From: an uncultured Lactobacillus sp.
Lineage (GTDB): Bacteria; Bacillota; Bacilli; Lactobacillales; Lactobacillaceae
Direction: 5' to 3'
DNA: 64,000 nt
Assembly (NCBI GenBank): GCA_910587695.1
Contig: CAJUNC010000009.1
Span: 28,316-92,315 of the forward strand
This document shows, piece by piece, positions 17,354 to 27,812 of the stretch. Every line of letters starts with the position of its first letter. The stretch's first letter is position 1. Under the pieces are notes generated by a model. It searched no databases, was not told where the DNA came from, and saw nothing but the letters and a program-made list of their open reading frames with translations. Position numbers and translations under genes: made by a program.

Positions 17354-17785
17354 TTAGATCCCTAGCCTTTCTTTGAGATTTTTGACACAACGCCTAGCTA
17401 CAAAGGTCGTAGTACCATTTTTTAGTTTTAAAGCGATCGTTCCTTGCACGGTCAATTCCAAATGATCTAAATAATTCAAGTTAACAAATTCACTGCGACT
17501 GATCTTAACAAAATCTGGAGTTAAAAGTTCAGCCACTTCATATAATTTCTTCTTTACCTGATAGCTACCGTGCTCGGTCATAGCATAGATCTTACCAGCT
17601 TGGCTATTTAAGGAAATTATCTGAGCTAAAGCTAACGGCTTAACGATCTGATCGGCATAACCCCAAATTTGTTCATCGTGTTCAAGTAGTTGGACGACTT
17701 GTTGTAACTTAGGTGTCAATTCATGCACATGAAATTCGGCCCATTCTTCGGGTAATTTAGGATCGATCTCAAATTTACTTTTCAT
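17354..17785 (-). CDS. LytTR-domain DNA-binding regulator
   Basis: This 143-residue protein lacks a receiver domain. An N-terminal helical part (1-45) precedes a LytTR domain (about 50-143) with KIYAMTEHGSYQVKKKLYEV, the conserved FVKISRSEFVNLNYLDHLE segment and C-terminal ARRCVKNLKERL. It is paired with a DUF3021 membrane protein. Two direct repeats at 17849-17879 match LytTR sites, so positive autoregulation is very likely. The start has AAAGGGGGAG upstream. Confidence 0.9.
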   Translation of the reverse strand: MKSKFEIDPKLPEEWAEFHVHELTPKLQQVVQLLEHDEQIWGYADQIVKPLALAQIISLNSQAGKIYAMTEHGSYQVKKKLYEVAELLTPDFVKISRSEFVNLNYLDHLELTVQGTIALKLKNGTTTFVARRCVKNLKERLGI

Positions 17786-17810
17786 TTTGGCTCCCCCTTT
17801 CTTTAACTAA

Positions 17811-17879
17811 ATTCTAACAAATATCAAGCTGATTTTCGCTAAAGACGCCTAAACGGTCAGGACTGATAGGCAAACGGTC
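17811..17879 (-). promoter_or_regulatory. LytTR direct-repeat operator and promoter
   Basis: On the minus strand ACCGTTTGC and ACCGTTTAG lie exactly 21 bases apart (plus-strand copies 17870-17879 and 17849-17858). This is two helical turns, the arrangement bound by LytTR dimers. About 32 bases closer to the gene is a TAGAAT -10 (17811-17816) with no recognisable -35, as expected for an activator-dependent promoter. Confidence 0.75.
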
Positions 17880-17960
17880 TAAAAGCTAGCTCAAGCGGGG
17901 CTAAAAAGGTCGTAATACGATAGTTATGTAGTGGAAATGTGTTTTACAGCACACCTAGCA

Positions 17961-18017
17961 GATAACGAGAGATCCCCCATGTTGCGTATTTTGCAACATG
18001 GGGGATCTCTCGTTATC
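17961..18017. terminator. Long perfect palindrome (25-bp arms)
   Basis: Positions 17961-17985 and 17993-18017 are perfect inverted copies around a 7-base loop. Outer bases (ACAGCAC near 17946 and GTGCTGT near 18033) extend the symmetry. It lies between genes in the same orientation (minus) and may terminate the upstream small-protein operon. Its length exceeds a normal terminator, so it may also be a repeat element. Confidence 0.7.
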
Positions 18018-18049
18018 AGTACGGAACTACCCGTGCTGTCTCACACGCT

Positions 18050-18313
18050 TTAAAATCTTATTTGAACATAGGTCACTACGGCTGCAAAAGCTGCTGTCGC
18101 TACCAAAACAAAGCCCTTGCCTACGAGCTTTCCTAATTTTTCTTGAGCGATCATCTCATTGACGGGCTTTTCAAAGCCAACTCCGACCCACCAGGTCAAT
18201 AAGACCACCGCTAATTTTCTAAACCAAGCCAGATCACCTAACACCAATGTTATCAGTACCATTGCTATTACAATAAAGGCTGTGACTGGATACTGCTTTA
18301 ATTTTTCTACCAT
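18050..18313 (-). CDS. Small membrane protein of unknown function
   Basis: This 87-residue protein has about three hydrophobic stretches (11-28, 31-45, 66-83) and no motif I recognise. GAAGGGATC lies before its ATG. It starts 11 bases after the VOC gene ends and is the last gene of a merR-VOC-small protein operon, so it may act in the same stress response. Function unknown. Confidence 0.65.
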   Translation of the reverse strand: MVEKLKQYPVTAFIVIAMVLITLVLGDLAWFRKLAVVLLTWWVGVGFEKPVNEMIAQEKLGKLVGKGFVLVATAAFAAVVTYVQIRF

Positions 18314-18324
18314 TATGATCCCTT

Positions 18325-18702
18325 CTATTCATGTAATTCAAGGGGTAAACCGTCAGGATCAAAGAAAAAGGCCATCAACTTACCATCAAAGTCATCGCGT
18401 CGCAACGGCTCACATTTGATACCTAACGCCAACAACTGCTCTCTTTTTGCTGCAACATCGTCACATTTAAAAGCCAAATGCCGTAAGCCTCGTGCCTCTC
18501 CAGTGGCTCCACTGACACGTTTTGGTGCATTGGGTTTGATAAATAACTCCAATACTAGCCCATCTTTAGCCACATTCAACAAAATGTCGTCTTTTTGTGG
18601 GCGGACATGTTCAGATACGATCTTAAACCCTAATTTATTGACATAAAAATCAACTGCTTGCGCGCGATCGCTACAAATGATCGCAATATGATGGACAAAC
18701 AT
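18325..18702 (-). CDS. VOC-family (glyoxalase I-like) protein
   Basis: This 125-residue vicinal-oxygen-chelate protein begins MFVHHIAIICSDRAQAVDFY and ends FFFDPDGLPLELHE, with LRHLAFKCDD in the middle. His5, His about 75 and Glu about 121 sit where the divalent metal ligands of GloA/YaeR-type enzymes lie. Possible roles are methylglyoxal detoxification or a related isomerase or thiol transferase. Its ATG overlaps the merR stop (TAATG), giving tight coupling to the MerR regulator. Confidence 0.82.
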   Translation of the reverse strand: MFVHHIAIICSDRAQAVDFYVNKLGFKIVSEHVRPQKDDILLNVAKDGLVLELFIKPNAPKRVSGATGEARGLRHLAFKCDDVAAKREQLLALGIKCEPLRRDDFDGKLMAFFFDPDGLPLELHE

Positions 18703-19136
18703 TACTCTTCACCAAATTCCAAATGACTACCATTTTCATCAACCACACCGTAGATCTTTTTACCTTCACATTGTCCTAAGTCAAGTTGCCCGTAAAGCTT
18801 TTCTTCATCTGTGATCTCCACTCCATGCATATTGGCAGCCATAAATTTGCGGACGATCGCCATTTCTTTTTCACGCAATTCAGATTTTTCAACGGCTTTA
18901 GCTAAGGTATAGCCCTCATCGATAAAAGCTTTGATCGAACCTACTTTATACAACATTTCCCAGCTATACTTACGCACTGAATTCTTCTCATCGGCTAGCG
19001 ACTTGATGTAACCACGCTCTTCCCAATAGCGCAACTGCCGCCCCGTGACCCCTGTGATCTTACACATATCACCGATCCCGATCCGAATATCATGGATAAA
19101 GTGGGGTTTGTGCATCTTATGCTTCGTCTCTTTCAA
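18702..19136 (-). CDS. MerR-family transcriptional regulator
   Basis: This 144-residue protein has a MerR helix-turn-helix in residues 20-85: IGDMCKITGVTGRQLRYWEE, then the wing GYIKSLADEKNSVRKYS. A short C-terminal part has no conserved metal-binding cysteines. I chose the TTG at 19136 because GAGG lies 8 bases upstream; a GTG 9 bases earlier falls inside that site. It is divergent from an MFS exporter, and a palindrome at 19191-19211 between them fits an operator for both. Similar MerR proteins activate multidrug exporters. Confidence 0.82.
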   Translation of the reverse strand: MKETKHKMHKPHFIHDIRIGIGDMCKITGVTGRQLRYWEERGYIKSLADEKNSVRKYSWEMLYKVGSIKAFIDEGYTLAKAVEKSELREKEMAIVRKFMAANMHGVEITDEEKLYGQLDLGQCEGKKIYGVVDENGSHLEFGEE

Positions 19137-19190
19137 GTTTTCCACCTCGCAAATAATTTTCCTACTTTAGATTTTATATTTTTCAGGTGA

Positions 19191-19211
19191 TTTGTCAACT
19201 ATCTTGACAAA
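19191..19211. promoter_or_regulatory. Shared operator covering both divergent -35 boxes
   Basis: TTTGTCAA and TTGACAAA are perfect 8-base inverted arms with a 5-base centre. The right arm holds the -35 TTGACA of the MFS promoter (19204-19209, 18-base spacer, TATAGT at 19228-19233). The left arm is the -35 of a minus-strand promoter (16-base spacer, TAAAAT) for merR. One bound dimer could control both. Confidence 0.7.
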
Positions 19212-19289
19212 CTTGGTAAATAAGGTTTATAGTAGGCAACGCATGTAAATTTAAAATAATATCTAAAAATAATAAGGGAGTGAACTTGT

Positions 19290-20777
19290 TTGAATAATGC
19301 TACACGTCCGACCGATATCAACGGCAATAGTTATAATCGTGATCTATTGGTTTTAGTTTTAATGGTCGGTTCTTTTTGTACTTTTTTGAATAGTACCTTG
19401 ATGAACACTGCTTTTCCTGCGATCATGAAAGACTTTTCGATCTCAACAGCAACCGTTCAATGGTTAACGACTGGTTTTATGATGGTCAATGGGGTCATGA
19501 TCCCGATCTCGGCTTGGTTGATCAATCGATTCAGCTCAAAAACGATGTATCTCTGGGCTATGTTGACCTTTTTACTAGGGACAGTCGTTTCTTTTACTGC
19601 CCAAAATTTCGGAGTCCTTCTTGCAGGTCGGTTGATCCAAGGTATCGGGGTCGGAGTCTCAATGCCGTTACTCCAAACGATCATGCTCTCGATCTTTCCT
19701 CCAGAAAAACGTGGGGCTGCCATGGGGACTGTCGGGCTTGTGATCGGGCTTGCACCAGCTTTAGGGCCAACACTTTCTGGGTGGATCGTCGATAACTGGA
19801 CTTGGCGTGAATTATTTGGCATGATCATTCCGATCGTGGTCGCCGTTATCATCTTAGCCTTCTTCTTCATGAAAAGCGTTGTGCCTAACACCCATCAAAA
19901 GATCGACGTCATTTCGATCATTACCTCAACGATCGGGTTTGGGGCATTACTATATGGTTTTTCTAAAGCCGGTAATGATGGCTGGGGCGATCTTTACGTT
20001 ATCGTCTATCTAGCTGTTGGGGCGATCTTTGTTGCTCTCTTTTGTTTACGCCAATTAAAAATGGACGAACCCTTCTTGGATATCACAGTCTTCAAATATG
20101 GTGAATTTAGCTTAGCTGCGATCTTAAGTGGGGTGGCTAACTTAGCTTTAGTTGGTTCTGAAATGGTGATCCCACTTTACATCCAAAATATTCGCGGTGA
20201 ATCCGCCTTCCATTCTGGCTTGATCTTACTACCTGGGGCCTTAGCAATGGGGATCATGTCACCGATAACAGGGCGCTTGTTTGACCGTTACGGGGCTAAA
20301 TTCATGGCGCTTGCTGGGATGACGATGTTGACTTTAGGCTCGATCCCATTTCTTTTTATCACTAAAGAGACTTCGATCATGTTGATCGTCGTCTTTTATG
20401 CGATCCGGATGTTTGGGATCTCCGCGACGATGATGCCGGTCACGACTTCTGGGATGAATGTCTTGCCGTTTGCTAAGATCTCTCACGGAACAGCGGTCAA
20501 CAATACTTTCCGTCAAGTCTTAAGCTCGATCGGGACAGCGATCTTGATCTCAGTCTTGAGTTCAGTTACCAAAAACTCAATGCCCGCTCACAAGGTTTTG
20601 GTACAAACACCGCTCAAATATGCTGATCTCGCTACCGGAGCTGTTTTGAATGGTTATCATGCTGCATTCTTTATTTCGATCCTCTTTGCAGTCGTCGCAT
20701 TGTTCTTTGCTTTCTTCTTAAAGAAGGGCAATAATGCACCTAAAGTCACGCTCACTAGTAAAAAGGGGGTTCAGTAG
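19290..20777 (+). CDS. MFS drug exporter, DHA2 (14-helix) family
   Basis: This 495-residue protein has about 14 helices. Motif A-like and motif C-like segments include RLIQGIGVGVSMPLLQT and VGLVIGLAPALGPTLSGWIVD, which define the QacA/EmrB antiporter group. The start is TTG at 19290, with AAGGGAG 9 bases before it. It exports drugs or other amphipathic compounds using the proton gradient. The next gene, a DUF4811 protein, starts immediately after the stop codon. It is probably controlled by the divergent MerR regulator. Confidence 0.9.
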   Translation: MNNATRPTDINGNSYNRDLLVLVLMVGSFCTFLNSTLMNTAFPAIMKDFSISTATVQWLTTGFMMVNGVMIPISAWLINRFSSKTMYLWAMLTFLLGTVVSFTAQNFGVLLAGRLIQGIGVGVSMPLLQTIMLSIFPPEKRGAAMGTVGLVIGLAPALGPTLSGWIVDNWTWRELFGMIIPIVVAVIILAFFFMKSVVPNTHQKIDVISIITSTIGFGALLYGFSKAGNDGWGDLYVIVYLAVGAIFVALFCLRQLKMDEPFLDITVFKYGEFSLAAILSGVANLALVGSEMVIPLYIQNIRGESAFHSGLILLPGALAMGIMSPITGRLFDRYGAKFMALAGMTMLTLGSIPFLFITKETSIMLIVVFYAIRMFGISATMMPVTTSGMNVLPFAKISHGTAVNNTFRQVLSSIGTAILISVLSSVTKNSMPAHKVLVQTPLKYADLATGAVLNGYHAAFFISILFAVVALFFAFFLKKGNNAPKVTLTSKKGVQ

Positions 20778-21491
20778 ATGAGTATCATTATTTTAGTTTT
20801 AGCAACGATCAGCTTCTTTTGTTTTACAGTCCTGCCTACCCTTAAGCATCGTGTTTTATATGCTTTACTATCATTTTTGATCATGGTGCTTTGTACTGGT
20901 GCGATCGTTTTAAATGATTCCTATAATTGGGGGATGAAAGTTCAAACGGTCACCAAAAAACAAAAACTCGTTTCTTCAGTTCCTGATCAACTCGATGTAT
21001 TACTGTATCAACCACTTGGAACTAAGTCAGAAAGGGTTTATCTCTATCACAATTCTTCTGATGAAAAGAAATTGCACCAAACAAAAACGACTGATACGAC
21101 TACCAAATACTCACAAACTGCAAAAAATCCACAATTAGTCGTGACTAAAGAGCGTTATGTCTACCAAAATGGCCTCTCTGAGCTTTTCTTTGGTATTTTA
21201 GGCAATAATAAGCGCCTCAAACATCAAACTTATGAGTTCAAATTGACCGATAGTTGGTTTGTTTTGAGCACTAAACAAGCTAAACAACTTAAAAAATTGC
21301 TTAAAGAACATGACACCGAGCTCAAGAAAAATATTTCCCAAGTTATACAACAAGAATTAGCTCAAAAACTACAACAAAACCCAACAATGTCTAGCACTGA
21401 ACGCGAGAAATTACTCAAAGAGTTACAAAAACAAGCGACCCAACAGTTAGTCAAAAAATTGATCACTCAAGTTCAAACAAGTGATCCTTAA
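20778..21491 (+). CDS. DUF4811 membrane protein
   Basis: This 237-residue protein has two N-terminal helices (about 1-19 and 25-46), an extracellular middle with YVYQNGLSELFFGILGNN, and a long Lys/Gln-rich helical C-terminus (about 165-235) predicted to form a coiled coil. It matches the DUF4811 proteins that accompany DHA2 exporters in lactobacilli and begins one base after the exporter's stop. Its role is unknown; it may be an accessory of the exporter. Confidence 0.82.
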   Translation: MSIIILVLATISFFCFTVLPTLKHRVLYALLSFLIMVLCTGAIVLNDSYNWGMKVQTVTKKQKLVSSVPDQLDVLLYQPLGTKSERVYLYHNSSDEKKLHQTKTTDTTTKYSQTAKNPQLVVTKERYVYQNGLSELFFGILGNNKRLKHQTYEFKLTDSWFVLSTKQAKQLKKLLKEHDTELKKNISQVIQQELAQKLQQNPTMSSTEREKLLKELQKQATQQLVKKLITQVQTSDP

Positions 21492-21586
21492 ACTAAATTT
21501 AAGGCATATTTATAAACAAATTTAACTAACCAGCGTATAGTAGAGACTGTATCAAGTTAAGATACCATCCAGAAAGGAACATCTAT

Positions 21587-21835
21587 ATGGATAAACAAAC
21601 TGATATTGTCTCTGCACAAGTTGTAGACGTAAAATCAAACAAGATCACCTTAAAAACTGAAGACGATGAAGTTATCGAAGTGGCACGCCCTAAAAGCGTA
21701 GCCCACGATATGCTCTTCATCCAAACAATGAAAGATATCTTAAAGAGTGGGATCTGGATCCCTGTAAATAAAAAACTCAAACAACTTTTACGTTACGACT
21801 GGTTTGAAACACCAGTCGAACAATACTCATTTTAA
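21587..21835 (+). CDS. Conserved small acidic/basic protein, unknown function
   Basis: This 82-residue soluble protein has AGAAAGGAAC before its ATG and a good terminator after its stop, so it is likely a real monocistronic gene. The first half (VSAQVVDVKSNKITLKTEDD) looks like a small beta barrel (KOW/DUF2187-like), but I cannot confirm a family. The second half is basic and aromatic (LKQLLRYDWFETPVEQYSF). Function unknown. Confidence 0.7.
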   Translation: MDKQTDIVSAQVVDVKSNKITLKTEDDEVIEVARPKSVAHDMLFIQTMKDILKSGIWIPVNKKLKQLLRYDWFETPVEQYSF

Positions 21836-21838
21836 TAT

Positions 21839-21869
21839 AAAAAGCATGCCTAATGTGGCATGCTTTTTT
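21839..21869 (+). terminator. Terminator of the 82-residue protein gene
   Basis: AAAAAGCATGCC and GGCATGCTTTTT flank a 6-base loop, followed by more Ts. It starts right after the stop codon. Confidence 0.9.
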
Positions 21870-21930
21870 ATATCCGTGCTGCGAATCGTAACTCCTAGGA
21901 TACCGACTAAACGTAATTTTACACACTGTA

Positions 21931-22383
21931 TTAGTTTATAAACTCCAATCTGAGTCTGATCAAGAGAACAAAAAGTGTCAGCAATATGACCAGCGTAAAG
22001 GAAAGTACCAGCGCACCTTGATCTTTTGTCGGCTTTTGGAGAAACTTCTGTTGACTGAAACGTTGGTAAAAATAGATCAATAACGCTCCCACAAAGTTTA
22101 AACTCAAGAGTTGTTGTACTAAAGCTAGACTTAAAAACAGTGGTCTATCCGACGCTTTGATCTTCCATAAGCCTGCCGCTAACAATAAGTTGAGACCTGT
22201 AATGATCGTTACTAAAGCTAAACTAGGCATCGCTTGTAAAGTCGTTGGCAGACTTTTGCCAAGATCGAGTGCGACCAAATATAAATATCCAAATAAGATC
22301 ACACTTGAACCGATCCAGTAGCCTAATAATATCTTCTTGTATACAGCTGGTCTTGCCAGTACTTGTTTCAACATTTTTCTCAC
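21931..22383 (-). CDS. Four-helix membrane protein, unknown
   Basis: This 150-residue hydrophobic protein has about four helices (19-40, 51-72, 80-104, 122-144). It overlaps the end of the rpiR-type gene by 4 bases and so is the last gene of the alpha-glucoside PTS operon. I recognise no family motif. A role in sugar use is suggested only by position. Confidence 0.6.
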   Translation of the reverse strand: MRKMLKQVLARPAVYKKILLGYWIGSSVILFGYLYLVALDLGKSLPTTLQAMPSLALVTIITGLNLLLAAGLWKIKASDRPLFLSLALVQQLLSLNFVGALLIYFYQRFSQQKFLQKPTKDQGALVLSFTLVILLTLFVLLIRLRLEFIN

Positions 22384-23135
22384 CTATCTTTACTCATTTT
22401 TTCAGTCAACTTACGAAAAAGGTAATCGACCACGACTGATAGCGTAACTAATGATTCGACTTTTTTGTCCTTGATGATCGAAAATGGCGTCACATGATAG
22501 TGCAAAGCAAAATCCGAATGACTCGCAAATGTGTTCTCCTTTGCTTGCGTCACACTTACAAGGGGGACATTTTTTAGCGTCCACATGAAGATGTTTTCCT
22601 TGATATTTTCGGTTTCACCACTGAGTGACGCCAATAAAACGACATCGTTTGCAGTTATCATCTCCATTGCCATATCAAGTTCAGTCTTATTAGGGATCGT
22701 GATCGCCCGTTTTCCTAGCTGTAACAGATTTTTAGCAAATTCATCTAAGATCCTCCGTTGCGAAAAGCCTGTACCATAACAATAGATCGTTTGGGCCTCT
22801 TTGAGACGTAATGTTAGATCATCCCATTCGATATGTTCTAAGCCTTTGATCGTCTTAATGATATCTGAGACCTGTAGATCGGCAAACATCTCTGTGGCTG
22901 GTTTGGCCTCTTTAGTGCTCGTCTTTAAAAAGTATTTGAATTCCGAGAAACCTGCAAAACCTAATTTTCTGACTAAACGTAAAACCGTTGATTTAGAAGT
23001 GTAAGTTGCTGTAGCTAATTCAGTGATCCCCAACTGTTGAACTTCATTTTTATTATCCAGCACATAACGCAAGATGGTCTTATCAAGATCTCCTAAGGCC
23101 TTTTGATGTTGTGTGATCAATTCTTCTAGTGTCAT
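22380..23135 (-). CDS. RpiR-family regulator of alpha-glucoside utilisation
   Basis: This 251-residue protein starts at ATG 23135, 6 bases after GGGGG. It has an N-terminal HTH_6 domain (about 1-75; GITELATATYTSKSTVLRLV, RKLGFAGFSEFKYFL) and a SIS sugar-phosphate domain (about 100-240; IYCYGTGFSQRRILDEFAKN, VVLLASLSGETENIK). RpiR/GlvR proteins sense phosphosugars. It is encoded just downstream of the GH4 phosphoglucosidase and EIICB and probably controls them in response to a maltose-6'-phosphate-type ligand. Confidence 0.88.
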   Translation of the reverse strand: MTLEELITQHQKALGDLDKTILRYVLDNKNEVQQLGITELATATYTSKSTVLRLVRKLGFAGFSEFKYFLKTSTKEAKPATEMFADLQVSDIIKTIKGLEHIEWDDLTLRLKEAQTIYCYGTGFSQRRILDEFAKNLLQLGKRAITIPNKTELDMAMEMITANDVVLLASLSGETENIKENIFMWTLKNVPLVSVTQAKENTFASHSDFALHYHVTPFSIIKDKKVESLVTLSVVVDYLFRKLTEKMSKDR

Positions 23136-23208
23136 GTGCATCCCCCTGATCTGTTTACTAATATGCTAAATTATAGCATATTTTGCACGATCAATTACAG
23201 CGTTTACA

Positions 23209-26159
<2,951 letters not shown>

Positions 26160-26223
26160 AAAACTTCACTACCTTTCCTAAAAAACTTTAGCTTTTCTTA
26201 ACAACCTAAGCATACCATTTTTA

Positions 26224-26238
26224 TGTATCCGTTTTCAT
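26224..26238 (-). promoter_or_regulatory. Perfect cre site upstream of the PTS operon
   Basis: On the minus strand ATGAAAACGGATACA matches the CcpA consensus WTGNAANCGNWNNCW at every defined position. It lies 65 to 79 bases upstream of the EIICB start and should mediate glucose repression. Confidence 0.8.
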
Positions 26239-26293
26239 CACTTTCTAGTAAAGTGGCATTTCCTTTCCTCTAGTGGGATAAAGTATCAACTTG

Positions 26294-26307
26294 TGGGAAT
26301 TTTCCCA
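26294..26307. promoter_or_regulatory. Palindrome near the PTS operon promoter
   Basis: TGGGAA and TTCCCA flank a 2-base centre, about 140 bases upstream of the EIICB start, with a related GTGGGATA half-site at 26273. It is a candidate binding site for the RpiR regulator or another factor. It adjoins the marR terminator. Confidence 0.35.
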
Positions 26308-26346
26308 AAAAAATATCCACTAAGCAGATACCTGCCTAGCGGATAT
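26306..26346 (-). terminator. Terminator of the marR-type gene
   Basis: ATATCC (26313-26318) pairs with GGATAT (26341-26346), and inner pairs CTA/TAG and GCAG/CTGC continue the stem across two mismatches. On the minus strand seven Ts follow. Confidence 0.75.
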
Positions 26347-26353
26347 AACGCTA

Positions 26354-26824
26354 TTAGAATTTAGTTTTTTCCACCAACAACTTGTTGTTATCTTCTAATT
26401 TGTTAGCGATGTCTTGGATAAATTTGACGGCATTTTTATACTCATCACTAGACATATCGACTGAACCAAAGCAACCAGTGACCCGGGCTTTGATCTGGTC
26501 TTCCAACTCCAGAGCTTTATCAGTCAAAGTGATATAGACCTTGCGCCCATCAGCTTTTGTCTTCGTACGAGTTACCCAGCCTTCTTTTTCCATGCGCTTT
26601 AGTAAAGGTGTCAATGTACCTGTATCGAGTTTCAAACGTAGACCTAGGTCACGAATGATCATCTTTTCTTTACTTTCCCATAACACTAATAACGTGATGT
26701 ATTGCGCATAGGTCAAGTTATACTTCTTCAAGGCTTCAGTATAGAAACGGTTATAAAAGCGTTGTGCTGTATAGATCGAAAAGCACAATTCATCTTCTAA
26801 ATGGTTGGGTTTATGCTCAAACAT
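26354..26824 (-). CDS. MarR-family regulator, OhrR-like
   Basis: This 156-residue protein starts at ATG 26824, behind AGAGGA. It follows the OhrR/SarZ/MgrA pattern: LEDELCFSIYTAQRFYNRFY, LTYAQYITLLVLWES, DTGTLTPLLKRMEKEGWVTR, then DGRKVYITLT. Cys14 is at the peroxidatic position of OhrR, and Cys118 is spaced like the second cysteine of two-cysteine OhrR proteins. It probably senses organic peroxides or thiol stress. No ohr gene lies nearby, so its targets are elsewhere. Confidence 0.85.
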   Translation of the reverse strand: MFEHKPNHLEDELCFSIYTAQRFYNRFYTEALKKYNLTYAQYITLLVLWESKEKMIIRDLGLRLKLDTGTLTPLLKRMEKEGWVTRTKTKADGRKVYITLTDKALELEDQIKARVTGCFGSVDMSSDEYKNAVKFIQDIANKLEDNNKLLVEKTKF

Positions 26825-26839
26825 AGTCAAAATCCTCTC

Positions 26840-27547
26840 TTAGTTCTTCCCTGTATTTTTGGCATACGCCGGCTCAACAACGACGAAGCGTCGCGGTTCA
26901 TTACCGCTTGAATAGGTTTTGACCTCGGTATTTCTAGCCAAAGCAGCGTGGATGATCTTTCTTTCAAACGAAGGCATTGGATCTAGCCGTTGCCGCCGAT
27001 CTTGGCAAATTGCATCCCGTGCAACTTTTCGTGCTAAAAACTGGAGTGTTTCTTTGCGTCGTGCCCGGTAATCAGTCGCATCTAAGATGACTTGGACCTT
27101 CCTTTTACTCTTCCTATCCAAGAAATCTTGAGCTAACAACTGTAACGCATTGAGCGTTTTTCCGTGGCGCCCGATCAAGCTACCTTCCTGCTCAGTTTCA
27201 AAATTATAGGTCACGACCCGTTTTTCCACCACCACATCGATCGTTGTTTTGATCCCCATCTTCTGTGTGATATCTGCTAAATAGTAACCTAATTCGTGCA
27301 GATATTTCTCCCAGTCTTCAACCTTTTGTTTTGCAACAGCCACTTTTTTGGCGTGTGGTCGTCCAGCATTTTTACGTGTTGTTTCTTCCTTAACAACGAG
27401 TTCCACCTCAGCTGGTTTCTTACCAAACCCTAAAAAGCCCTTTCTTCCTTCGCTGATAACTTTTACTTCGACCTGTGCTTTAGTCTTATGCAATTCCTCT
27501 AAGCCAGATCTGATCGCATCTTGTGTTGTCTTGCCCCAAAATTTCAC
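26840..27547 (-). CDS. khpB: KhpB/Jag RNA-binding protein
   Basis: This 235-residue protein starts with GTG at 27547 behind AGGGGG and gives the family opening MKFWGKTTQDAIRSGLEE of the Jag_N domain. A basic linker follows (about 55-85), then a KH domain (TYNFETEQEGSLIGRHGKTLNALQ in part; GRHGKT loop) and a C-terminal R3H domain with RRKETLQFLARKVARDA. KhpB works with KhpA in RNA binding and control of cell division and elongation. It is usually next to yidC and mnmE, but here it stands alone, about 27 kb from mnmE. Confidence 0.92.
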   Translation of the reverse strand: MKFWGKTTQDAIRSGLEELHKTKAQVEVKVISEGRKGFLGFGKKPAEVELVVKEETTRKNAGRPHAKKVAVAKQKVEDWEKYLHELGYYLADITQKMGIKTTIDVVVEKRVVTYNFETEQEGSLIGRHGKTLNALQLLAQDFLDRKSKRKVQVILDATDYRARRKETLQFLARKVARDAICQDRRQRLDPMPSFERKIIHAALARNTEVKTYSSGNEPRRFVVVEPAYAKNTGKN

Positions 27548-27758
27548 ATCGTTTCCCCCTAAATAAAGCAATAAACTACATTTCTCAAAAAGTGATCAAC
27601 AAAAATAGCAGACTAACTAGTCCGCAACTCATTTAGTAGTATAGCATACTTATATTGTGTTTCACACAAATATTAGACGTGAAAATGCTTTTATTCAAAA
27701 AAGAGCAATTTTCTTCGATCTGTAAGCACCCTAAAAGTGGACATTTACTTAATTATGG

Positions 27759-27764
27759 TATAAT
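27759..27764 (+). promoter_or_regulatory. Extended -10 promoter for the aldo/keto reductase gene
   Basis: TGGTATAAT is a consensus extended -10, with no clear -35. It lies 49 bases before the start codon. The rest of the gap between khpB and this gene (27548-27812) shows no other feature. Confidence 0.6.
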
Positions 27765-27812
27765 CAAGGCGTGTAGTACACAATAATTCAATACAAGGAT
27801 AGGTGGGAATTT

